Of a stretch of DNA of 39,189 nt, positions 30,079 to 36,389 are shown piece by piece. The translations under genes were made by a program, and so were the position numbers. Source of the stretch: Acidobacterium sp. (GTDB lineage Bacteria > Acidobacteriota > Terriglobia > Terriglobales > Acidobacteriaceae); the NCBI GenBank assembly GCA_003166955.1, contig PMUI01000046.1:1-39189 (forward strand). The letters run 5' to 3'. The notes under the pieces are model-generated. The model made no database searches, was not told where the DNA came from, and saw only the letters and a program-made list of their open reading frames with translations. Position 1 is the first letter of the stretch; every line of letters begins with the position of its first letter.

Positions 30079-31953
30079 CTATTCCTGATACCAGGGGATG
30101 TTGATGACGACGATGCGTTGCTTGCCGCGGACGAGGAGAAGCAGTTTGAGGAGGCTGGAGCGCTGGTTGTGGAGGAGGTTCTCCCACCAGTGGTGGACGA
30201 CGAGCTCAGGGACGAGGACGGCGATGTGGCGATCCTCGTGGGCGCGCTCTTCGGAGAGGATGTATTCGAGCACGGGCATGAGGACGGTGCGGTAGGGGGA
30301 TTTGAGGCGCTCGAATTTGGGATCGGGGAAGCCGGCCGCCCGCATGGGTTTGAGGATTTTGTCGACCCAGATGGAGGCCAGTTCCTCCGGGCCGTGGTCG
30401 GTGTCGGGGGAGTCGACGTGGACGATCTGGAGCTCGTTGGAGATGGACATGGCGAAGCGAAGGGCCTTGGCGGAGATGCGGCTCCAGCGGTCCATGGGGA
30501 TGATAACGATGGGGGGTTTGATGTTGGTGACCTGGAGCGGCTCGGGGCAGGCGATTTCTTCCGAGATGTTGCGGTAGTGGCGATGGACCGAAACCATGGC
30601 GAGGATGAGTAGAGGAATGAGCAGAGCGGTGACCCATGCGCCTTCGACGAACTTGGTGACGAGGACGACGATGGTGGTGATGCCGGTGGCGCATGCGCCG
30701 ATGCCGTTGACGAACATGCGCAGGGTTGAATGCGGGCCAGGGTGGCGCATCCAGTGGACGACCATGCCGGCCTGGGAGAGCGTGAAGGCCATGAAGGCGC
30801 CGATGGCGTAGAGCGGGATGAGTCGATCGGTGACGCCGCCGAAGAGCGTCAACAGAGACGCGGTGAGGGCGACAAGAATGTAAATGCCCCAGGAATAGAG
30901 GAGTCGGCGGCCGCGCAGCATGAAGACGTGGGGGAGATAGCTCTTGAGGGCGATGGCGCGGGTGAGACGGGGGAAGTCGGCGAAGGCGGTGTTGGCGGAG
31001 AGCGCGAGGACGAGCAGGATGGCCGCGATGGTGACGTCGTAGAACCATCCGCGCCCCATGACGGCGAGGGTGAGCTGGGAGAGAACGCTCTGGTAGCCGG
31101 GGCCGTTGGGGTTGGTTGCGCCGACGTTGTAGAAACGGCAGAGTGCGGCGATGCCTGCGAGCAGGACGATGAGCAGGGCGATGATGATGGTGAGGGCTCG
31201 GCGGGCATTCCTCGCCGTGGGATCGCGAAAGGCCATAACGCCGTTGCTGACGGCTTCGACGCCGGTCATGGCGGTGCAGCCACTGGAGAAGACGCGGAGG
31301 AGGAGCCACAGGCTGACCGCGGTGATTGCGGGCGGGAGTTTGGGCGGGGCGATGATGGGCGCGGGATGGCCGCCGCTGGCGATGGCGTGGAAGAGTCCGA
31401 CGACGATGACGATGAGGAGCGTCGCGAGGAAGAGGTAAGTGGGGACGAGGAAGGCGACGCCGGTATCGTGGATGCCGCGCATGTTGACGATGGTGAGCAG
31501 CAGAAGAACGGCGAGGCAGAGGCCGAGGGTGTGGGGCTGCAGCGATGGGACGGCGGAGATAAGCGCGCCGATTCCGGCGGAGATGCCGACGGCGGCGGTG
31601 AGGACATAGTCGATCATGAGGGCCGCGGCAGCGAGGAGGCTGGGCCCGTCACCCAGATTTTCGCCTGCGACGGTGAAGGAGCCGCCGCCGTGCGGGTAGG
31701 CTTCGATGGTTTGCGAGTAGGAAAAATAAAGGATGAGGAGGAGGATGAGGATGGCGGCGGTGATGGGGCCGATGAAGTGGATGCCGCTGAGCCCGAGGGG
31801 AATGAGGAGGGTGAGCGCGGCTTCGGGGCCGTAGGCGGCGGAGCTGAGGGCGTCGAGGCCGAAGATGGGAATGCCGGCGGCCGGACCGATGTGCTCGGCG
31901 CGTTCTTCGGAGGTAGCGAGGGGTCGTCCGAACAGCAGGTCAATGATCTGCAT
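30079..31953 (-). CDS. KimA-like APC-superfamily permease (probable potassium importer)
   Basis: Integral inner-membrane transporter. The 624-residue product has about 12 transmembrane helices (to about residue 465) and a cytosolic C-terminal domain of about 150 residues. The start GPAAGIPIFGLDALSSAAYGPEAAL and the loop YSQTIEAYPHGGGSFTVAGENLG are characteristic of the amino-acid-permease-annotated group that includes Bacillus KimA (YdaO), a proton-coupled K+ importer controlled by c-di-AMP. The C-terminal domain (PPIVIIPMDRWSRISAKALRFAM, then IAVLVPELVVHHWWENLLHNQ) has a USP-like fold. Substrate assignment rests on this resemblance. No ribosome site is visible; the esterase stop is 35 nt upstream, so coupled or cotranscribed expression is likely. 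Confidence 0.82.
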   Translation of the reverse strand: MQIIDLLFGRPLATSEERAEHIGPAAGIPIFGLDALSSAAYGPEAALTLLIPLGLSGIHFIGPITAAILILLLILYFSYSQTIEAYPHGGGSFTVAGENLGDGPSLLAAAALMIDYVLTAAVGISAGIGALISAVPSLQPHTLGLCLAVLLLLTIVNMRGIHDTGVAFLVPTYLFLATLLIVIVVGLFHAIASGGHPAPIIAPPKLPPAITAVSLWLLLRVFSSGCTAMTGVEAVSNGVMAFRDPTARNARRALTIIIALLIVLLAGIAALCRFYNVGATNPNGPGYQSVLSQLTLAVMGRGWFYDVTIAAILLVLALSANTAFADFPRLTRAIALKSYLPHVFMLRGRRLLYSWGIYILVALTASLLTLFGGVTDRLIPLYAIGAFMAFTLSQAGMVVHWMRHPGPHSTLRMFVNGIGACATGITTIVVLVTKFVEGAWVTALLIPLLILAMVSVHRHYRNISEEIACPEPLQVTNIKPPIVIIPMDRWSRISAKALRFAMSISNELQIVHVDSPDTDHGPEELASIWVDKILKPMRAAGFPDPKFERLKSPYRTVLMPVLEYILSEERAHEDRHIAVLVPELVVHHWWENLLHNQRSSLLKLLLLVRGKQRIVVINIPWYQE

Positions 31954-31988
31954 GAGGGTGACGTTATGTGGCGCGCGTTACGGCGCTG

Positions 31989-33038
31989 TTACTTCAGATG
32001 CTCGGTGAAGAAGTGAGCCATCAGGCTATCGGCTTCCTTCGATTCCGGCAAATTGGGGTCGTTCCAGAAGGCGTGGGGGAGGCCTTCGAAGACGACGAGC
32101 TGCGCGTTGTCGTTGCCGGCGCGGAGGAAGGCGCGATGGAGGATCGAGGTTCCGCTGAGCAGGATGTCGCGGCCGCTGGTGATGAAGAGGGTGGGCGGCA
32201 TGTTGTGGAGGTCGGCGAAGAGGGGTGAGAGGACGGGATCGCGGCGGTCGGTGGATCCGACGTAGGCGGGAGCGTCGCCGACGGAGTCGGGCGGATCGAG
32301 ATGGCCGGAGAGGCCGTTGCCGGCGTACATGGCCCAGGAATCGCCGTAGCGGGAGAAGTCGCCCTGGCCGGAGAAGATGCCGAGCGCGCCGGGGAGGGGA
32401 AGACCGAGCTGCTTGAGCTTCACAGCGACTTCGCCGGTCATGATGGCTCCTGCGGAGGTTCCATAGATGGCGACGTGCGCGGGCTTGTAGGTTTTGAGCA
32501 GCTCTTTATAGACGGTGATGGCATCGTCGACTCCGGCGGGGAAGGGATGTTCGGGGGCGAAGCGATAGAGGACGGCGACGACTTTGATTTTGGTGAGATT
32601 CGCGATGGGGATGGTTTCGGTGAAGGAGCCGGAGTCGGAGTTGAACCCGCCGCCGTGGAGATTGATGAGGACGCGGTCGGGGTCCTCGTCGGTGGGCGGA
32701 GTGATGATCCAGACGGGGACGCCGGCGATGGCGTCTTTGGTGCGGTGGACGGGATAGATCTCGGCAGAGACGTCGCCTGCGTGAGCCTGCCAGACATCGG
32801 TGCCGTGGCGGCGCTCTTCGAGGGTCTGTGAGTGCGCGGCATCGGAGACTTGGCGGGAGACGGATTTTTTCGCTTCGGGGCTGAGGTCGTTGGGGACGGG
32901 GATGACGCGGGTGATGTGCGCGGCGCCGTTGGCGTCGATGTAGCTGGTGTCCGAGTTGGGGGCCTGGGCGGCGGTGGTTCCCTGTTGGGCGAGAGCGATG
33001 GAGGAGGAGAGGAGAAAGGCGACGGCGAGAGACTTCAC
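31989..33038 (-). CDS. Exported alpha/beta-hydrolase, hormone-sensitive-lipase type (esterase family IV)
   Basis: Secreted or periplasmic carboxylesterase of unknown substrate. The 349-residue product has a short signal peptide (KSLAVAFLLSSSIALAQ) and the family hallmarks: oxyanion motif HGGGF (128-132), nucleophile Ser195 in GTSAG, Asp291 in TSGRDILL and His322 in EGLPHAFW. The gene starts with GTG, clear from AGGAG 7 nt upstream. A terminator of the upstream gene lies about 65 nt before it, so it must have its own promoter, which was not located. The permease gene follows closely on the same strand. Confidence 0.9.
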   Translation of the reverse strand: MKSLAVAFLLSSSIALAQQGTTAAQAPNSDTSYIDANGAAHITRVIPVPNDLSPEAKKSVSRQVSDAAHSQTLEERRHGTDVWQAHAGDVSAEIYPVHRTKDAIAGVPVWIITPPTDEDPDRVLINLHGGGFNSDSGSFTETIPIANLTKIKVVAVLYRFAPEHPFPAGVDDAITVYKELLKTYKPAHVAIYGTSAGAIMTGEVAVKLKQLGLPLPGALGIFSGQGDFSRYGDSWAMYAGNGLSGHLDPPDSVGDAPAYVGSTDRRDPVLSPLFADLHNMPPTLFITSGRDILLSGTSILHRAFLRAGNDNAQLVVFEGLPHAFWNDPNLPESKEADSLMAHFFTEHLK

Positions 33039-33103
33039 GAGAATGCTCCTTGAAGTATTGGGACGAGGCAGGATATCAGAGGAGCGGGATCAGGGAGCAG
33101 GGC

Positions 33104-33136
33104 AGAAAAGCGAAAGGCCCGCTTTCCAGCGGGCCT
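33104..33136 (-). terminator. Terminator-type hairpin downstream of the alpha-galactosidase gene
   Basis: Minus-strand AGGCCCGC, loop TGGAAA, GCGGGCCT, then TTCGCTTTTC. The 8-bp stem is perfect. It lies about 330 nt after the galactosidase stop and just upstream of the esterase leader. Confidence 0.65.
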
Positions 33137-33468
33137 GCTTCAGAGGCTATAGGAGGAGTATCCGGAGGGGGTTTGCGGGGGCCTGCGGAACTGCACCGCA
33201 GGAAATGCTACGGAAGAGACTTCGATACAACCTGGTAGGTTGGGTAACGCTTGAAGTAGCCTCTGGTGTTGTAGGTGTAGATGCGGGCGGCGGGGGAAAG
33301 TTGGCTGGGGTTTGGAGATTTTTCGAGAAAAATATCGTGTTTGGAATCAGGTAAATAGGGCGATCCGGGGGCGGCCGAAGGGACCGGTGGCGAGGAAAAC
33401 CGGGTCCAAAACGAGAATTTGGTTGCAATTCAATTCTTTCGGACTACCTTTCAACCAATTCTGCTGAG
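33137..33468 (-). other. Gene-poor stretch with a 74-codon start-less frame
   Basis: The minus-strand frame 33429-33208 (stop TAG) is open for 73 codons and contains a protein-like ending (ARIYTYNTRGYFKRYPTYQ and VVSKSLP), but it has no ATG, GTG or TTG near its opening and starts after an in-frame stop at 33430. It is followed by a CCTGCGG-AACTGCA-CCGCAGG hairpin (33182-33202) and then by the terminator. It may be a gene remnant, or part of the galactosidase transcript's 3' region. Nothing else was recognised here. Confidence 0.35.
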
Positions 33469-34863
33469 CTACCGATATTCAATCCTGAAGATTTTTGAGC
33501 CGTGGGGTGGGATCGTTGCCTCGATGTGGTCGAGGCGGCCGAGATCCTGACGCAGCCAGAGGTCGCGCACCGCGAATTTGCCGAACTGGATGCCGAGGTC
33601 TTGCCAGGAGTAGTTCACAGACTGCGGCGCGTCGGAGAGATTGAAGATCGCGAAGTAGTCGCCGGTGTGCTGGGGCTCGGAGGCGGTCCAGACGATGGAG
33701 TCGCCTTTCTGGATGAGCGGGTGGGCGTTCTCGGAATACTGATCGACGGCGATGAGCTCGGGGTTGGTGAGGACGGATTCGGTGAAGGCGTCCATCTTGA
33801 GCAGGTTGGTTCCGATGAAGAGTGGGGAGCGCGCGATGGACCAAAGGGTGATCATGGTGCGGACTTCGTCGCGGGTGAGGCGCGATTGGCGCGGCTGACC
33901 CCATCCGGGCGTGGGGCCGAGGTAGCCGATGGGGAGCATGTCGGCGTCAGGCCAGTGGCCGGGTCCGGCGACGGTGTTCCACTGGGCGAGCAGGGCGAAC
34001 TGATTTTTTTCTGCCTGGGGGAATTGCGGGGCGTCGGCTGGCTTGGACCAGAGGTCCCACATGTCGTCGGAGATGCGCCAGAGCTGCGCGCTGTGGGAGG
34101 CGTCAGCGGCGGCGTCGAAGGGCGTGGGGCCGGGCGAGAGCGAGAGGATGATGGGGCGGCCGGACTTTCGAACGGCATCGCGGAGGGCGTCGCGCATCAT
34201 GTGAATCTCGTCGGCTTTCCACGGGCGGGAGATGCAGTCGACTTTGAGGTAGTCGATGCCCCACCTGGCGTAGAGGTCGGCGAGGGAGTCGTAGTATGCC
34301 TGAGCGGCTTTGGTGTTGTTGAGGCCGTAATTGTCGGAGTTCCACTCGCAGGTGTCGGAGGTGTTGGCGGCGTCGGCAGCGGTGAAGTGGGAGCCTGCGA
34401 TGCGGAGATTTTGTTTGACCGCTTCGCGCGGGATGCCGCGGACGATGTGAATGCCGAACTTGAGGCCGAGGGAATGCACCCAGTCGGCGAGCGGGCGAAA
34501 ACCTTTGCCGCCTTCCGCGGAAGGGAAGCGATCGACGGCGGGCATGGTGCGGCCGTCGTCGGAGAGGGTCGGGTCCTGCCGGCCGGCGGGAAGCTCGGGA
34601 TGCTGCAGGAACCAGCCTTCATCGATGACGACGTATTGCCAGCTGAAGCGCTGCAGGTTGTTGTGGAACCAGGTGACGCTGTCGCGGAACTGCTGTTCGT
34701 CGACGGTGAGGCCCCAGGAGTCCCAGGTGTTCCAGCCCATGGGAGGGGTCTGCACCATCACGCTCATGTCGCGAGGAGTGGGGTGCGCGGAGGAACCGAG
34801 GAAGGATACTGCGAGAAAGGCGAGAACGAAGGGGAGAAGAAATCTTGCTGCGCCGTTGCGCAT
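33469..34863 (-). CDS. Secreted alpha-galactosidase-type glycoside hydrolase, GH27
   Basis: Exported enzyme predicted to remove terminal alpha-galactose (or related sugars) from plant oligosaccharides or galactomannan. The 464-residue product has a signal peptide (about 1-26), followed by the family start PPMGWNTWDSWG and the (beta/alpha)8 barrel: VVIDEGWF, GLKFGIHIVRGIPREAV, and nucleophile Asp209 in IDYLKVDC. The acid/base is Asp267 in WRISDDMWD, by position against the human enzyme's motif. A C-terminal beta domain ends IEATIPPHGSKIFRIEYR. The CxW loop SDTCEWNSDNYGLN is typical of the subgroup. GAGG precedes the ATG by 10 nt. It is divergent from ispD. Substrate specificity among GH27 activities is not settled by sequence alone. 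Confidence 0.9.
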   Translation of the reverse strand: MRNGAARFLLPFVLAFLAVSFLGSSAHPTPRDMSVMVQTPPMGWNTWDSWGLTVDEQQFRDSVTWFHNNLQRFSWQYVVIDEGWFLQHPELPAGRQDPTLSDDGRTMPAVDRFPSAEGGKGFRPLADWVHSLGLKFGIHIVRGIPREAVKQNLRIAGSHFTAADAANTSDTCEWNSDNYGLNNTKAAQAYYDSLADLYARWGIDYLKVDCISRPWKADEIHMMRDALRDAVRKSGRPIILSLSPGPTPFDAAADASHSAQLWRISDDMWDLWSKPADAPQFPQAEKNQFALLAQWNTVAGPGHWPDADMLPIGYLGPTPGWGQPRQSRLTRDEVRTMITLWSIARSPLFIGTNLLKMDAFTESVLTNPELIAVDQYSENAHPLIQKGDSIVWTASEPQHTGDYFAIFNLSDAPQSVNYSWQDLGIQFGKFAVRDLWLRQDLGRLDHIEATIPPHGSKIFRIEYR

Positions 34864-34944
34864 GGAATTGCGACCTCGGGATCGATGACTCAGCGATGGT
34901 ACTGCGCGTACTTACGCTACACCCCAGGAGTGTTTGCGGTGGGG

Positions 34945-34950
34945 TATACT
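34945..34950 (+). promoter_or_regulatory. -10 element (TATACT) next to the ispD start codon
   Basis: TATACT ends 9 nt before the ATG at 34960, with no Shine-Dalgarno between. It predicts a leader of about three bases. A related ATATACC occurs before ispF, but further from that gene's start. Confidence 0.45.
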
Positions 34951-34959
34951 CCATTTTCT

Positions 34960-35682
34960 ATGCGTGTATCAGTGATTTTGCCAGCGGCCGGAGTGGGCAC
35001 GCGCATGACCCCGGGCCACACAGCGCATACAGCTCCGAAACAATTTCTGGAACTGGCGGGAACGCCGATTCTGATCCGGACGCTGCGCGCGTTTGCGGAG
35101 ATTCCGGAGGTGACGGCGCTGATTGTTGCGGTGCGCGCGACGGAGATGGAGCGGCTGAGCGCGCATATTTCGGAATATGGGTTTGCGGAGCGGGTGCGCG
35201 TTGTGGAGGGCGGGGATTCGCGGCAGGAGAGTGTGTGCCATGCACTGAAGGCGCTGGATTGCGACGAAGACGACATTGTTCTGGTCCACGATGCAGTGCG
35301 GCCGCTGATTGAGCCTGCGGTGATCCGCCGTGTGATTGAGGCGGTAGAGAAGCACAACGCGGCGATTGTGGGGCTGCCCGCGATGGACACGATCAAGCAG
35401 GTGGAGCGGACGGCGGATGGGGCCATCGTGACGGCGACGATTCCGCGAGAATATATTGTGCAGGCGCAAACGCCCCAGGGTTTCAGATGCGGGTTGCTGC
35501 GCAGAGCGTTCGCGGAGGCGGAGGCGGACGGATTTGTGGGGACCGACGAGGCGAGTCTGGTGGAGCGGGCGGGGAATCCAGTGTTTGTGGTTGCGGGCTC
35601 GGCTTCAAATCTGAAAATTACGCAGCCTGGCGATCTGGAGCTGGCCGAATTTTACCTGGCGCATCGCGGGAATTCACATTAG
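34960..35682 (+). CDS. ispD: 2-C-methyl-D-erythritol 4-phosphate cytidylyltransferase
   Basis: Third enzyme of the MEP pathway to isoprenoids: couples MEP with CTP to give CDP-ME in the cytosol. The 240-residue product has the nucleotide-binding start ILPAAGVGTRM, KQFLELAGTPILIRTLRAF, the motif GGDSRQESVCHAL, and VLVHDAVRPLIEP. The later part has TIPREYIVQAQTPQGFR and TDEASLVERAG, all typical of IspD. The usual basic residues are at Arg15 and Lys27. Length is normal for the family. ispF follows after 67 nt on the same strand. Confidence 0.96.
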   Translation: MRVSVILPAAGVGTRMTPGHTAHTAPKQFLELAGTPILIRTLRAFAEIPEVTALIVAVRATEMERLSAHISEYGFAERVRVVEGGDSRQESVCHALKALDCDEDDIVLVHDAVRPLIEPAVIRRVIEAVEKHNAAIVGLPAMDTIKQVERTADGAIVTATIPREYIVQAQTPQGFRCGLLRRAFAEAEADGFVGTDEASLVERAGNPVFVVAGSASNLKITQPGDLELAEFYLAHRGNSH

Positions 35683-35749
35683 CGCGCACGGCACCTTGCA
35701 ATCTCTGCGGGCTGATATACCCTGAAAATGAAGTTGCAGGGGATTGCGC

Positions 35750-36355
35750 ATGGACATCCGCATCGGCTATGGCTGGGATTCGCACGCATTCAAGGCAGGC
35801 GTGCCGCTGAAGATTGGCGGACTCAGCATCGATCACCCGGAGGGGCTGGCCGGCCATTCGGATGGGGATGTCTTGCTGCATGCGCTGACGGATGCGCTGC
35901 TGGGAGCTGTTTCGGCGGGGGACATCGGCAGCTTTTTTCCGCCGGGCGATCCGCGCTGGAAGGATGCCGATTCGAAGATCTTCCTCGACCTGGCGAAGGA
36001 TGAAATCCAGAGCGCCGGGTACCGGATCGTAAACGTGGACACGACGCTGGTGCTCAATGCGCCGAAGATTGGCCCGCTGTCCAGCGAGATTCGGGAACGC
36101 GTGGCCGAACTGCTGGGGATTCTGCCCGCGAATGTGGGCATCAAGGCGAAGACCCCTGAGGGCCTGAACGCGAACCATGTGGCGCAGGCGCATGCGGTGG
36201 TGCTGCTGGAGCGAATCGAGGAGCGCGGCGATATCCAAACCATGACTGCGGTGATGCAGAGCCAGCGGGAGCTTGAGGACGTGGTGCAGAACCTGGTGAG
36301 CCAGGTACACGGCGTGCCGGTGAGGGCACCCTTCGATACGGAAGACATCACCTGA
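35750..36355 (+). CDS. ispF: 2-C-methyl-D-erythritol 2,4-cyclodiphosphate synthase with C-terminal extension
   Basis: Fifth MEP-pathway step: closes CDP-ME 2-phosphate to MEcPP, with loss of CMP; the enzyme is a homotrimer with zinc and a divalent ion. The 201-residue product has metal ligands Asp10 and His12 (GYGWDSHAF), His44 in GHSDGDVLLHALTDALLG, then GDIGSFFPPGDPRWKDADS, and NVGIKAKTPEGL. It is about 40 residues longer than typical IspF (about 160): the extra helical segment begins LLERIEERGDIQTMTAVMQ and ends at the stop. The ATG at 35750 has AGGGG 7 nt upstream. Confidence 0.95.
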   Translation: MDIRIGYGWDSHAFKAGVPLKIGGLSIDHPEGLAGHSDGDVLLHALTDALLGAVSAGDIGSFFPPGDPRWKDADSKIFLDLAKDEIQSAGYRIVNVDTTLVLNAPKIGPLSSEIRERVAELLGILPANVGIKAKTPEGLNANHVAQAHAVVLLERIEERGDIQTMTAVMQSQRELEDVVQNLVSQVHGVPVRAPFDTEDIT

Positions 36356-36389
36356 AACTGGGCGGGTCTCGTGGCGCGGTTCCGGGAGC

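Noticed and set aside
30730-32016. 428-codon plus-strand frame opposite the permease gene
   Set aside because: Its low-complexity Glu/Gly/Asp composition is typical of the antisense of a membrane-protein gene; the minus strand shows a clear 12-helix permease.
33420-33478. tRNA-like D-arm text on the minus strand (CGGTAGCTCAGC, then TTGGTTGAAAGG)
   Set aside because: The D-stem does not close, there is no proper anticodon stem, T-loop GTTCGA or acceptor stem, and the match overlaps the galactosidase stop codon. It may be chance or a highly decayed remnant.
33502-35682. A 726-residue protein ending in IspD
   Set aside because: The first two thirds are the antisense of the galactosidase gene; IspD starts at 34960 with its conserved ILPAAG motif.
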